From assembly GCF_002877365.1 (NCBI RefSeq), contig NZ_MCWZ01000299.1:62001-126000 (forward strand): DNA of 64,000 bases, written 5' to 3'. Below the pieces are notes generated by a model. That model worked only from the letters and a program-made list of their open reading frames with translations. It was not told where the DNA came from and made no database searches. Shown piece after piece: positions 19,387 to 28,853 of this stretch (positions are counted from its first letter, which is position 1; each line of letters begins with the position of its first letter). The stretch is from Vibrio sp. 10N.261.55.A7 (GTDB taxonomy: Bacteria > Pseudomonadota > Gammaproteobacteria > Enterobacterales > Vibrionaceae). Position numbers and translations under genes: made by a program.

Positions 19387-20151
19387 TTATATAGCTTGAA
19401 TCACTTTTACATTATTCGATTCAATCTCTGATACGTATTCTGGGGAAAGGTCGCTATCCGTGACCAAGACATCGATACTGCTCCAACTCAATTCGAGGTT
19501 TGGGATTTTTCGACCTATTTTTTCTGACTCAACCATCACGACCACTTCTCGTGATACTTCAGCCATGACCTTGCTCAATCCAACTAACTCATTAAATGTA
19601 GTCGTTCCGCGGCTAAGATCGATACCATCTGCGCCAATAAATAACTGATCGAAATCGTAAGATCGCAAAACAGACTCGGCGACTTGTCCTTGAAAAGACT
19701 CAGAATGAGTATCCCACGTGCCCCCTGTCATTAATAATGTGGGTTCACTTTCTAATTCGTTTAATGCGTTTGCGACATTCAAAGAGTTTGTCATCACAAC
19801 CAAACCACTTTTGTTCTCTAATTGTTGAATGAGCGCTGCAGTCGTGCTGCCGCTGTCGATAACGATTCGGTTATGGTCTCGAATGAGGCCGGCCGCAGCC
19901 GCAGCCAGTGAAACCTTTCGAGGTGAAACTTTAGGGCCTAACTCTTCATTGACCACTTCTTTGGGTAGTGCAATTGCACCACCATAGCGTCTCAAAAGTT
20001 GCCCATTTTTCTCCAATTCAGCAAGATCCTTTCTAATCGTGACTTCTGATGTTGTAAACTTACAAGATAGCTCTTCAACACTGACCTCCCCTAACTCTAG
20101 AATTAAGTTTGATATTGCGTGCCTTCTGAGCTGTGTGTTTCGTTTCGACAT
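19387..20151 (-). CDS. DeoR/GlpR-family transcriptional regulator
   Basis: 254 residues. N-terminal winged helix-turn-helix (about 1-58) with VSVEELSCKFTTSEVTIRKDL and the family-typical RRYGGA, followed by a DeoR C-terminal sugar-phosphate sensing domain (SGSTTAALIQ, TNSLNVANAL, LFIGADGID). Immediately upstream of glmS on the same strand (83 bases apart), so it probably controls amino-sugar genes, itself, or the divergent pykF; the effector is likely a phosphorylated sugar. Three CGAAA elements just upstream of its start look like an operator. The precise name is not certain. Confidence 0.88.
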   Translation of the reverse strand: MSKRNTQLRRHAISNLILELGEVSVEELSCKFTTSEVTIRKDLAELEKNGQLLRRYGGAIALPKEVVNEELGPKVSPRKVSLAAAAAGLIRDHNRIVIDSGSTTAALIQQLENKSGLVVMTNSLNVANALNELESEPTLLMTGGTWDTHSESFQGQVAESVLRSYDFDQLFIGADGIDLSRGTTTFNELVGLSKVMAEVSREVVVMVESEKIGRKIPNLELSWSSIDVLVTDSDLSPEYVSEIESNNVKVIQAI

Positions 20152-20169
20152 CTAAAATCTCACATTAAG

Positions 20170-20226
20170 TTTCAAACCGAAAGAAAGTATAGTTGAATCG
20201 AAAGATAATAGTCCATTTATTTCGAT
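20170..20226. promoter_or_regulatory. Candidate operator of the DeoR-family regulator
   Basis: CGAAAG occurs at 20179-20184 and again at 20199-20204, exactly 20 bases (two helical turns) apart, and ATCGAAA (20198-20204) is inverted as TTTCGAT (20220-20226). DeoR-family proteins such as AgaR and GlpR bind repeated TTTCG-type half sites, so this array next to the regulator start is a plausible autoregulatory site. Confidence 0.4.
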
Positions 20227-20569
20227 CTAAAAAATAAATATTTCATAACAAAACCTTGTCCTAAGACAACTCTAGACCGTGATATTGAAGTAATTCGGTG
20301 GTAGAATTGCGCCCGAAAAGTAAATTAATTACAGAATTAGCCATTTATTTTTGTAAAATTACCTATGTAAAGTGGGTTAAGTCACAGAAAGACAAGACAT
20401 ATAGGCTTTTGCCAAGTCATAAAATGACTAAAAATGGTGAAAGACTTACAGGATTGATGTAGTCATAAAAACCGCAAGTTTTGGCTAATTAAGAAGCGCC
20501 AAACACAGGTTCTACATCAAAAAGCAAACCAATTCGAATTGAAACAATACTTACCGGAGAGTATCTTCC
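20227..20569 (+). promoter_or_regulatory. Long pykF leader / promoter region
   Basis: About 340 bases before pykF with no gene. Contains a palindrome AGTCAT-AAA-ATGACT (20415-20429). A small inverted repeat ATACT / AGTAT at about 20547-20564 encloses the ribosome binding site region (GGAG), immediately before the ATG. No confident promoter call. Confidence 0.45.
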
Positions 20570-21982
20570 ATGAAAAAGACCAAAATCGTATGTACGATCG
20601 GCCCTAAAACAGAATCTGTAGAAAAACTAACTGAGCTAGTAGACGCAGGCATGAACGTTATGCGCCTTAACTTCTCTCACGGTGACTTCGCAGAGCACGG
20701 CACTCGTATTGCGAACTTCCGTTCAGTTATGGAAGCTAAAGGCGAGCAACTAGCTATCCTTCTAGACACTAAAGGTCCAGAAATCCGCACAATCAAACTA
20801 GAAGACGGCAACGACGTTGATCTAGTAGCGGGTCAAGAATTCACTTTCACAACTGATGCTTCAGTTGTAGGTAATAAAGACATCGTTGCTGTTACTTACC
20901 TAGGTTTCGCAGCAGACCTTACAGCAGGTAACACAATCCTAGTCGATGACGGCCTAATTGAAATGGAAGTTATCTCTACTTCTGAAACTGAAGTTAAGTG
21001 TAAAGTTCTTAACAACGGTGCTCTAGGCGAAAACAAAGGTGTTAACCTTCCTGGCGTATCTGTTCAGCTTCCAGCTCTTTCTGAGAAAGACAAAGCTGAC
21101 CTTAAGTTTGGTTGTGAGCAAGGCGTTGATTTCGTTGCTGCTTCTTTCATCCGTAAAGAAGAAGATGTAAAAGAAATCCGTGCGCTTCTAAACGCTAACG
21201 GCGGCGAAAGCATCCACATCATCTCAAAAATTGAAAACCAAGAAGGTGTTGATAACTTCGATTCAATTCTTGAAGCTTCTGACGGCATCATGGTTGCTCG
21301 TGGCGACCTAGGTGTTGAAATCCCAGCTGAAGAAGTCATCTTCGCTCAGAAAATGATGATCGAGAAATGTAACCGTGCACGTAAAATGGTTATCACAGCA
21401 ACTCAAATGCTAGATTCAATGATCAGCAACCCACGTCCTACTCGTGCTGAAGCGGGTGACGTTGCGAACGCAATCATGGATGGTACTGATGCTGTTATGC
21501 TTTCTGGTGAGACTGCGAAAGGTAAGTACCCAGTTGAAGCGGTAACTATCATGGCTCAAATCTCTAACCGTACTGACAGCGCTCTTAAAGCTGAGCTAGG
21601 TTCTCGTTTAGACAGCCCACGTCTTCGCATTACTGAAGCAGTATGTAAAGGCGCAGTAGACACAGCTGAAAAACTTGCAGCTCCACTAATCGTTGTTGCA
21701 ACTGAAGGCGGTAAATCTGCACGTTCAGTACGTAAGTACTTCCCAACTGCAAACATTCTTGCTCTTACTACAAACAAGAAAACAGCAGCTCAGCTAGTAC
21801 TAACGAAAGGTGTTAAGCCAGTTCTTGTTGATTCAATTGAAAGCACTGATGCTTTCTACATCAACGGTAAGAACATTGCTCTAGAATCTGGTCTAGGTAA
21901 GAAAGGCGACATCGTACTAATGGTTTCTGGTGCACTTGTAGCTTCAGGTACAACTAACACAGCTTCTGTTCACGTTCTATAA
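20570..21982 (+). CDS. pykF: Pyruvate kinase I
   Basis: Last ATP-yielding step of glycolysis: phosphoenolpyruvate plus ADP to pyruvate plus ATP. 470 residues, the length of the fructose-1,6-bisphosphate-activated PykF type. MRLNFSHG (31-38) and LDTKGPEIR (64-72) form the active site start; the signature [10 protein letters not shown] region holds the general lysine and [19 protein letters not shown] the catalytic loop. Codon use is strongly biased (many GTA, CTT, GCT codons), consistent with very high expression. Divergent from the DeoR-family gene. Confidence 0.97.
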   Translation: MKKTKIVCTIGPKTESVEKLTELVDAGMNVMRLNFSHGDFAEHGTRIANFRSVMEAKGEQLAILLDTKGPEIRTIKLEDGNDVDLVAGQEFTFTTDASVVGNKDIVAVTYLGFAADLTAGNTILVDDGLIEMEVISTSETEVKCKVLNNGALGENKGVNLPGVSVQLPALSEKDKADLKFGCEQGVDFVAASFIRKEEDVKEIRALLNANGGESIHIISKIENQEGVDNFDSILEASDGIMVARGDLGVEIPAEEVIFAQKMMIEKCNRARKMVITATQMLDSMISNPRPTRAEAGDVANAIMDGTDAVMLSGETAKGKYPVEAVTIMAQISNRTDSALKAELGSRLDSPRLRITEAVCKGAVDTAEKLAAPLIVVATEGGKSARSVRKYFPTANILALTTNKKTAAQLVLTKGVKPVLVDSIESTDAFYINGKNIALESGLGKKGDIVLMVSGALVASGTTNTASVHVL

Positions 21983-22002
21983 GAACTGCTTAGAATCTAG
22001 TG

Positions 22003-22034
22003 TTAAAAAAGAGAGCTTCGGCTCTCTTTTTTTT
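22003..22034 (+). terminator. Rho-independent terminator after pykF
   Basis: Stem AAAAAAGAGAGC / GCTCTCTTTTTT closed by the very stable TTCG tetraloop, with a run of eight T. Confidence 0.95.
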
Positions 22035-22062
22035 ATGACGACACAAAATAACGATTTCACTG

Positions 22063-23940
22063 TTAGCTATCGCGACTTGATACCGCCGCTATCTTATCCC
22101 TGCCTTGATCTTTCGCTTTATACAACGCAATGTCCGCACGCTTATATGAGTCGGTACTGTTTTCAGTTAGGTCTGTATACCCACCACTGACCGTTACTGG
22201 CACGAGTTCACTCTCACTCACGGCGACACGCAATCTTTCAAGCACAGGTTCGGCTTCATCTCGATTCGTATTTGGCAAAATAATCGCAAACTCTTCACCA
22301 CCAATTCGCGCAATGATATCCGTTTGCCTTAAGTTATCTTCAAGAATGGTCGCGACATTTCGAATCACTCGGTCCCCTTCATCATGGCCCTTTTCATCAT
22401 TAACCATTTTGAAGAAATCAATATCAAACAAAGCAATACACACGGGAGAGCGCTCTTGGTAACGCCCAACTATTTGGGCATGATTAGACAAAGCCTGTTC
22501 AAACTTCCTACGATTAAAAAGCCCGGTCAATTCATCTTTTTCACTCAATAGACGCAAACGATCTTCTAACTGCTTACGCTCACTGATATCAACAAACGTT
22601 GTAATGTAATAGTCCACCTCTGACCTTAAGGTGTGTATCGCTTGAATACGGGTAATCAAGGTTGAGACTCCGCCTTGGCGATTCTTGATCTCAAATTCTC
22701 CTTCCCACTGATCTTGTGTTTTCAACTGTTGAATGACCCATTTCATCTTTTCAATCGTCTTTTGGTCACTCAGCAAGTCAAACACGCTTTGCTTTAACAC
22801 ACGCCGAGAGGTAAGCCCCGTCATTCTATTGAACTCTTGATTTACCATCACTACACGATGCTGTTTGTCTGTGATGATCACGGCAGACATTCCATCGATC
22901 GCGGCTCTAGCCAGTTTGCTTTCAAGGTTACGACGGTTGAAATGTAAAAATACAAAGACGGCGGGTAATGAGAAGAGCAGTAAGACAAGAAAAACCAACG
23001 CCACTTCACGGTACAGTTCCTTGAGGTCAGCAGATAAGCGGGACGCCAATGTTTCCTTGCTCGCTTCAACAATGATATAGAACGATTGAGTGTCAGCAAC
23101 ATCAAATTTCTTGTACGCATACAATACGCCCTCATCAAACTCATAGCCTGATGATCTATTTTGTATGTTTGACCAAACCTTCGGCTTACTGTCGGCAAGA
23201 CTCACTCCCGCTTCCAGTTCTTCGACATGACCTGGAAGGTTGGTTTTGTGCTTATCTATATACAGACCTTTATCTGAAACAAGTTCCGGACGAAATTCGC
23301 TCCCAATATTAAAGTTGAATCGTGAAGATAGGTAACCAATGTCAATGTCAAGGTTAAGGATGAGGTAGCCCACCGTCTTATCCATTGTGATGATTGGGCT
23401 AATGATATGAAAAACGGGGGTACTCTCTGAAGAGGTCGAGTCAATTTCAAACTCAAGGTCAACTCCCCAAGAACCAACCTGATTAGAGGCCAATGACTGA
23501 GCCAAACGAATGAAATCTTCGTGACTATGATTTCCCAAAGCATCTGTCGTCGAAGTTCCCTCATTTAACGAGTCATAGGTGACGCCTACAAGCTCTTTGC
23601 CTAAATCATCGACATATCGAATGTGAGGAAACCACCTCTGGTGGATCATGGTCGATGACCATACTTTTTCCAACTGAGTTTTATTAAACAACGTCGGGGA
23701 AAGCACATAGTCATTCATGGCTTGATTGTTAGTCAGCAACTCAGCGATGGAGATCACCTGAGTTCGAATAAATCGATATTCCCGATAAGTATGGTTGACC
23801 TGATCCATAGCCTCTTCAATGCCTCGATCAAGGCTCTCTTGTTTAATCGTTTGGTATCGTTGAAAACCAAAGCTTAGAGAAACATAAGACAACACGAAGG
23901 TAGTGATGAGAAAAGGTAAGGCGGCGTTTAAGTACTTCAT
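22063..23940 (-). CDS. Membrane PAS-GGDEF diguanylate cyclase
   Basis: Predicted to make cyclic di-GMP in response to a periplasmic or metabolic cue. 625 residues: membrane helix at about 8-26, a large periplasmic dCache-like sensor (about 30-310) with paired sensing halves, a second membrane helix at about 315-338, a PAS domain (about 350-460; VVMVNQEFNRMTGL) and a C-terminal GGDEF domain. The active site reads GGEEF (547-551), and an inhibitory I-site RQTD lies five residues before it (538-541), so product feedback is likely. No EAL domain. Stands alone, convergent with pykF. Confidence 0.93.
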   Translation of the reverse strand: MKYLNAALPFLITTFVLSYVSLSFGFQRYQTIKQESLDRGIEEAMDQVNHTYREYRFIRTQVISIAELLTNNQAMNDYVLSPTLFNKTQLEKVWSSTMIHQRWFPHIRYVDDLGKELVGVTYDSLNEGTSTTDALGNHSHEDFIRLAQSLASNQVGSWGVDLEFEIDSTSSESTPVFHIISPIITMDKTVGYLILNLDIDIGYLSSRFNFNIGSEFRPELVSDKGLYIDKHKTNLPGHVEELEAGVSLADSKPKVWSNIQNRSSGYEFDEGVLYAYKKFDVADTQSFYIIVEASKETLASRLSADLKELYREVALVFLVLLLFSLPAVFVFLHFNRRNLESKLARAAIDGMSAVIITDKQHRVVMVNQEFNRMTGLTSRRVLKQSVFDLLSDQKTIEKMKWVIQQLKTQDQWEGEFEIKNRQGGVSTLITRIQAIHTLRSEVDYYITTFVDISERKQLEDRLRLLSEKDELTGLFNRRKFEQALSNHAQIVGRYQERSPVCIALFDIDFFKMVNDEKGHDEGDRVIRNVATILEDNLRQTDIIARIGGEEFAIILPNTNRDEAEPVLERLRVAVSESELVPVTVSGGYTDLTENSTDSYKRADIALYKAKDQGRDKIAAVSSRDS

Positions 23941-23981
23941 TTAGAGGCGAGTGGCTCCAACAGAAAACGGGGTGCTGAAAA

Positions 23982-24007
23982 TAAAAAATGGCGCATGAAG
24001 CGCCACT
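23982..24007 (-). terminator. Rho-independent terminator after the SIMPL-domain gene
   Basis: TGGCGC-ATGAA-GCGCCA stem; on the minus strand it is followed by TTTTTTATTTT. Confidence 0.88.
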
Positions 24008-24024
24008 TTCTCAAAAGTTGGAGG

Positions 24025-24720
24025 TTAGTTCCTTAACCTGTAAATCACATCCACTCTGTCTCGAATCACCAATGTTGAATCCTGATAACCGAGATTTTCA
24101 GTTTTTGCATCCATTGCCATCGAACGCATAAGAACAGGCTGAGAGTTCGGGACATTGTAGTCAATACGCCAAACGCTGCCAAGCTCTTGCCCAAACCCTT
24201 CGGCGAACGATTTAGCTTTCGCGTTCGCATCTTTAATTGCGGCCATTCGAGCTTGCTCTTGATACTTCGCTTCGTCTTTCACTTTCAAACGAATGGTATC
24301 AACCTGGTTAATTCCTTCACTTAAAGCAATGTCTAGGTACTTATTCAAATTAGCGAGATCATCAACTTTTACCGTCATAGTACGCGAGGCTCGATATCCG
24401 ACTAGCTCTGGTTTGCCTTTTTTCGGGTAGTGGTATTGAGGGGTGAGATAAAGGTTTGAGCTGTTTATGCTTGCAGCGCTAACCCCCTCTTCTTTCAATT
24501 GCGTGATAAAGCCATTAACAACATTATCTACCATCTGCTTGGCTTGCTCAGCATTCATGGTTGATTCAACCACCTTCACTGTAAATTCAGCCATGTCAGG
24601 CGTTGCAGTCACTTCACCATAGCCTGTGGTAACCAAGTGTGGGAAATTTGGTGTATTGGCCAATGCCGAGAGGCTTACTAAGCTACTCAAAACGAGTGTT
24701 AAAATAGGTAACTTCATCAT
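24025..24720 (-). CDS. yggE: SIMPL (DUF541) periplasmic protein, YggE family
   Basis: 231 residues. Signal peptide with cleavage predicted after ALA (residue 21). The rest is a SIMPL/DUF541 domain, recognisable from VTTGYGEVTATPDMAEF and the central YRASRTMTVKV. E. coli YggE is linked to protection from oxidative stress, but the biochemical activity is not established. It lies next to mscS-fbaA-pgk-epd, the same neighbourhood as E. coli yggE, which supports the assignment. Confidence 0.9.
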   Translation of the reverse strand: MMKLPILTLVLSSLVSLSALANTPNFPHLVTTGYGEVTATPDMAEFTVKVVESTMNAEQAKQMVDNVVNGFITQLKEEGVSAASINSSNLYLTPQYHYPKKGKPELVGYRASRTMTVKVDDLANLNKYLDIALSEGINQVDTIRLKVKDEAKYQEQARMAAIKDANAKAKSFAEGFGQELGSVWRIDYNVPNSQPVLMRSMAMDAKTENLGYQDSTLVIRDRVDVIYRLRN

Positions 24721-25073
24721 TTTACTCTACTACCCTGATAGAATTATCATCTACATAATAGGCAATGGGCAAAAATTGGCTACCTCTCCTACGATAACCT
24801 GACACAACTTTTACCTAAGCTTCTCTCTCACCTCTCATCGATCACTTATCTAAGTCTAAGATGGCCAAGCTTCTTTATCCAAAAGAGGAGGTAAAAAATT
24901 GACCGCAAATACTGATTTCACGGTTGAAAGCACGAGCTTTCATTACTCAATAAACAGCTTTGCTTAATGACACGATTAACTCTGAGTAAGTACCATCTAT
25001 GATGTTATGAGGTATTGATAGAGAACGAACATTCAATCGAAGCTGGGGGGATTACTTAAAATTTGTTTTTATA
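24721..25073. other. Non-coding stretch between mscS terminator and yggE
   Basis: About 350 bases. No open frame of interest. It should contain the yggE promoter, since the mscS transcript ends at the hairpin at 25074-25128. No repeats or hairpins of note seen. Confidence 0.5.
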
Positions 25074-25128
25074 GACACAAAAACGAGGCCCCCACCTTTA
25101 GTTAATAAAACTAAGACAGAAACCTCGT
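25074..25128 (-). terminator. Composite terminator after mscS
   Basis: Outer stem AACGAGG ... CCTCGTT (25083 and 25122 arms) encloses a second pairing TAGTT/AACTA; the minus-strand reading continues with TTTTG. Less canonical than neighbours. Confidence 0.65.
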
Positions 25129-25159
25129 TAAGTTAAGATGTGCCTACAGTTAGAGTCGA

Positions 25160-26023
25160 TTAGTCGACTTTATTTAAATGCACATCCATTTGAGGGAATG
25201 GGATTTCAATGTTGTTCTCATCCAGTGCAATCTTGATTGCTTTTAGAGAGTCAAAGTATACATCCCAGTACTCTGATGTTTTACACCATGGGCGCACAAC
25301 GAAGTTTACAGAGGAATCAGCCAATGCACTCACACCCACTTGAATACCTGGTTCTTTAAGAATACGAGAGTCGGCTTCTAGTGTTTCACGAATCACCTTC
25401 TCTGTTTCTCTAAGGTCTGCGTTGTAAGACACACCAATCACGAAATCAATTCGACGAGTATCATGACGAGAATAGTTGGTAATTGGGCTTCCAATCACCG
25501 CACCGTTAGGAACAACGACCATTTTATTGTCTGGTGTCGTTAAGATAGTTTGGAAGATTTGAATAGAATCTACAGAGCCAGCTACGCCACCGATCTCAAC
25601 GTAATCGCCTGACTTGAAAGGACGAAACGCAACAATCAACACACCCGCAGCAAAGTTTGACAGCGAGCCTTGAAGCGCAAGACCAACGGCTAAACCAGCG
25701 GCACCAATAACCGCTACCACAGAGGCCGTTTGAACACCCAATCGACCTAAAGCAGCAATTAGAACAATCACAAACAATAAGTAGCGAACCAAACCGTGAA
25801 TAAACTCCACCACGGCTTTGTCCATTTTTTTCTTCTTCAGTACATTCGCCACGCTATTCGCGACGGCTTTCACGATAATGTTACCAATGAATAGAATGAG
25901 AAGGGCAGACAAAATGTTTACCCCATATTGAACAAACAGATCAGAGTTATTCGTAATCCATGTTTCAGCGTGTGCTATTCCATCAACCAAAGGCGTTTCA
26001 ATGCCTGTTGAACCATCTGCCAT
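25160..26023 (-). CDS. mscS: Small-conductance mechanosensitive channel MscS
   Basis: Inner-membrane channel that opens under membrane tension to release solutes on osmotic downshock. 287 residues, same size as E. coli MscS. Three membrane helices at about 30-55, 68-90 and 95-127; the pore helix shows the glycine/alanine packing pattern GAAGLAVGLALQGSLSNFA. The cytoplasmic vestibule (about 130-285) starts with FRPFKSGDYVEIGG. Located downstream of fbaA in the conserved epd-pgk-fbaA-mscS order, but with a terminator between them. Confidence 0.95.
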   Translation of the reverse strand: MADGSTGIETPLVDGIAHAETWITNNSDLFVQYGVNILSALLILFIGNIIVKAVANSVANVLKKKKMDKAVVEFIHGLVRYLLFVIVLIAALGRLGVQTASVVAVIGAAGLAVGLALQGSLSNFAAGVLIVAFRPFKSGDYVEIGGVAGSVDSIQIFQTILTTPDNKMVVVPNGAVIGSPITNYSRHDTRRIDFVIGVSYNADLRETEKVIRETLEADSRILKEPGIQVGVSALADSSVNFVVRPWCKTSEYWDVYFDSLKAIKIALDENNIEIPFPQMDVHLNKVD

Positions 26024-26271
26024 AACTTAATCCTCTAAATTTACATCTAAAAATGCATCACCAATCTCAGCCATGTATCCCGAGTTCTGCTCATGGATTC
26101 ACTTTGTCTGTGACTAGATCGCTAACTTAATTTTCTACGTACCGCAGTAAATACGCACAATGTCGTACGCTACTTAGCCAGGAACGCTTTATTTGATAAC
26201 AACCTGTTACAGGTTACTCATGTTTATGATGTTTATCTAGATGAATTAATGCTTAAGATATGAATTTAGAT
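26024..26271. other. Non-coding stretch upstream of mscS
   Basis: About 250 bases between the fbaA terminator and the mscS start, expected to hold the mscS promoter. Nothing else visible. Confidence 0.4.
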
Positions 26272-26300
26272 ATAAAAAAACCCGCCTAGAGACGGGTTTC
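26272..26300 (-). terminator. Rho-independent terminator after fbaA
   Basis: AAACCCG / CGGGTTT stem around GCCTAGAGA-type loop; the minus strand continues with TTTTTATA. Confidence 0.9.
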
Positions 26301-26323
26301 TAAAACGATTAACGAAGACTAAA

Positions 26324-27400
26324 TTATAGTACGTCGATAGCGTTAAGGTCAGCGAACGCTTTTTCTAGGCGAGTAACCATTGAAGATTGACCTGCACGTA
26401 GCCATACGCGTGGATCGTAGAACTTCTTGTTTGGTTGATCTTCGCCTTTAGGGTTACCAATTTGGCCCTGTAGGTAATCAAAGTTTTCAGCTGAGTAAGT
26501 ACGGATACCGTCCCAAGTTGCCCACTGTGTATCAGTATCGATGTTCATTTTGATAACACCGTAGCCGATAGACTCTTGGATTTCTGCTTCAGAAGAACCA
26601 GAACCACCGTGGAATACGAAGTTTAGAGCGTTAGGTGCAATACCGAACTTCTCTGCACAGTAAGCTTGAGAATCACGTAGGATAGTTGGAGTCAGTACAA
26701 CGTTACCAGCTTGGTAAACACCGTGTACGTTACCGAAAGAAGCCGCGATAGTGAAACGAGGGCTAACTGCATTTAGAACTTCGTAAGCGTAAGCAACGTC
26801 TTCAGGAGAAGTGTAAAGCTCAGATGCGTCCATATCAGAGTTATCAACGCCGTCTTCTTCACCACCAGTACAACCTAGTTCGATTTCTAGAGTCATGTTC
26901 ATTTTAGCCATGCGCTCTAGGTATTTAGCACATGTTTCGATGTTCTCTTCTAGAGACTCTTCAGAAAGGTCAATCATGTGAGAAGAGAATAGAGGCTTAC
27001 CAGTTTGTGCGAAGAACTCTTCACCAGCGTCTAGTAGACCGTCGATCCATGGAAGAAGTTTCTTAGCAGCGTGGTCAGTGTGCAGGATAACTGGAACACC
27101 GTAAGTCGCAGCAACAGCGTGTACGTATTTTGCACCCGCTACAGCGCCAAGGATTTGTGCACCTTGACCTTCAAGTTTTACGCCTTTACCAGCGAAGAAA
27201 CCAGCACCACCGTTAGAGAACTGAACAACTACTGGCGCTTTTACTTTAGCAGCAGCTTCTAGAACACCGTTGATTGAATCAGTGTTAACTACGTTTACAG
27301 CAGGAAGTGCAAATTTGTTTTCTTTTGCTACTTCAAATACTTTCTGTACGTCATCACCAGAAATTACACCAGGTTTTACGAAATCGAAGATCTTAGACAT
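26324..27400 (-). CDS. fbaA: Fructose-bisphosphate aldolase, class II
   Basis: Zinc-dependent aldolase of glycolysis and gluconeogenesis; splits fructose 1,6-bisphosphate to dihydroxyacetone phosphate and glyceraldehyde 3-phosphate. 358 residues, class IIA length. Zinc-binding histidines are visible in ILHTDHAAKKLLPW, FGNVHGVYQAG and FVFHGGSGSS. Strongly biased codons imply high expression. It is separated from pgk by its own spacer and a hairpin, so pgk and fbaA may be transcribed both together and separately, as in E. coli. Confidence 0.97.
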   Translation of the reverse strand: MSKIFDFVKPGVISGDDVQKVFEVAKENKFALPAVNVVNTDSINGVLEAAAKVKAPVVVQFSNGGAGFFAGKGVKLEGQGAQILGAVAGAKYVHAVAATYGVPVILHTDHAAKKLLPWIDGLLDAGEEFFAQTGKPLFSSHMIDLSEESLEENIETCAKYLERMAKMNMTLEIELGCTGGEEDGVDNSDMDASELYTSPEDVAYAYEVLNAVSPRFTIAASFGNVHGVYQAGNVVLTPTILRDSQAYCAEKFGIAPNALNFVFHGGSGSSEAEIQESIGYGVIKMNIDTDTQWATWDGIRTYSAENFDYLQGQIGNPKGEDQPNKKFYDPRVWLRAGQSSMVTRLEKAFADLNAIDVL

Positions 27401-27502
27401 GGGAAAAAGTCCTATTTATTCTGTCGTTTTAAAATTAAAAAACTAAAGTTTAAAAACTTGCAAACGTTTGCTCACAACGCGCGCATTGTATCAAACAAAG
27501 AT

Positions 27503-27533
27503 AAAAAAAGCGGAAATATTTATTTCCGCTTTA
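27503..27533 (-). terminator. Hairpin terminator between pgk and fbaA
   Basis: AAAGCGGAAATA-TT-TATTTCCGCTTT (27508-27533), followed on the minus strand by TTTTATC. May only partly stop transcription, leaving some read-through into fbaA. Confidence 0.8.
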
Positions 27534-27541
27534 AATGGTAA

Positions 27542-28702
27542 TTACTTAGCACGCTCTTCAAGCATTGCTACAGCTGGAAGTACTTTTCCTTCAACAAACT
27601 CAAGGAAAGCGCCGCCGCCAGTAGAGATGTAAGAAACGTCAGCTTTAATACCGAACTTGTCGATAGCTGCTAGCGTGTCACCACCGCCGGCTACAGAGAA
27701 ACCTGCAGATTCAGCGATTGCTTTAGAAATGCCCGCAGTACCCGCTTCAAAGTTTTTGAATTCGAATACGCCTACAGGGCCGTTCCAAAGGATAGTTTTT
27801 GCGTTGCCAATGATTTCAGCCAATGCCGCTGTTGAATCAGGACCAAGGTCGAAAATCATGTCATCGTCTTGAACTTCAGAAACGTGCTTGATTTCAGCTT
27901 CTGCGTTTTCGTCGAATGCTTTAGCACACGCAACGTCAGTCGCGACTGGAATTGCACACTCTTTCATTAGCTTTTTCGCCGTTTCAACTAGGTCTGCTTC
28001 GTAAAGAGACTTACCTACGTTGTGACCTTCAGCTGCGATGAATGTGTTCGCGATACCACCGCCAACAACCAGTTGGTCAGCGATTTTAGAAAGAGATTCT
28101 AGAACAGTCAGTTTAGTCGATACTTTTGAACCACCAACGATTGCAACTAATGGACGAGCTGGGTTGTCCATTGCTTTGCCAAGCGCTTCAAGCTCAGCAG
28201 CAAGAAGAGGACCAGCACACGCTACAGGAGCGTGAGTACCTACGCCGTGTGTAGAAGCTTGAGCACGGTGAGCAGTACCGAATGCGTCCATCACGAAAAT
28301 GTCACATAGGGCAGCGTACTTTTTAGAAAGTGCTTCTTCGTTCTTCTTTTCGCCTTTGTTAAAACGAACGTTTTCAAGAACAACAAGCTCACCAGCGTTT
28401 AGCTCTAGGCCGTCTAGGTAATCTTTAGCCAGTTTAACGTCGCAATCTAGTGCATCGTTTAGGTAGTTAACAACAGGAGCTAGAGAGAACTCTTCGTTGT
28501 ATTCGCCTTCAGTCGGACGACCCAGGTGAGAAGTAACCATTACTTTAGCGCCAGCTTCTAGGCAGCGCTTGATTGTAGGTAATGATGCAAGAATACGTGC
28601 ATCTGAAGTTACTTTACCGTCTTTTACTGGCACGTTAAGGTCAGCACGGATGAAAATGCGTTTACCTGCAAGTTCCAGGTCAGTCATCTTGATTACAGAC
28701 AT
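27542..28702 (-). CDS. pgk: Phosphoglycerate kinase
   Basis: Reversible transfer of phosphate from 1,3-bisphosphoglycerate to ADP. 386 residues. [11 protein letters not shown] (19-29) is the family signature; [23 protein letters not shown] and the C-terminal [16 protein letters not shown] nucleotide-binding loop are all intact. Codon bias typical of abundant proteins. Central gene of epd-pgk-fbaA. Confidence 0.98.
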   Translation of the reverse strand: MSVIKMTDLELAGKRIFIRADLNVPVKDGKVTSDARILASLPTIKRCLEAGAKVMVTSHLGRPTEGEYNEEFSLAPVVNYLNDALDCDVKLAKDYLDGLELNAGELVVLENVRFNKGEKKNEEALSKKYAALCDIFVMDAFGTAHRAQASTHGVGTHAPVACAGPLLAAELEALGKAMDNPARPLVAIVGGSKVSTKLTVLESLSKIADQLVVGGGIANTFIAAEGHNVGKSLYEADLVETAKKLMKECAIPVATDVACAKAFDENAEAEIKHVSEVQDDDMIFDLGPDSTAALAEIIGNAKTILWNGPVGVFEFKNFEAGTAGISKAIAESAGFSVAGGGDTLAAIDKFGIKADVSYISTGGGAFLEFVEGKVLPAVAMLEERAK

Positions 28703-28853
28703 GTTTGTCCTCTCAAATTATTTAATAAATAAGTTTTTGGAAACCCGGCAACCCTGCCGAGCCTAATAATTCTTCAAACTGGTACTTATATGGAGATACT
28801 ACCTATTTATTTCAAGCTTAGAAATAAAGTTTCTCCAAGGCATCCTTACCATC

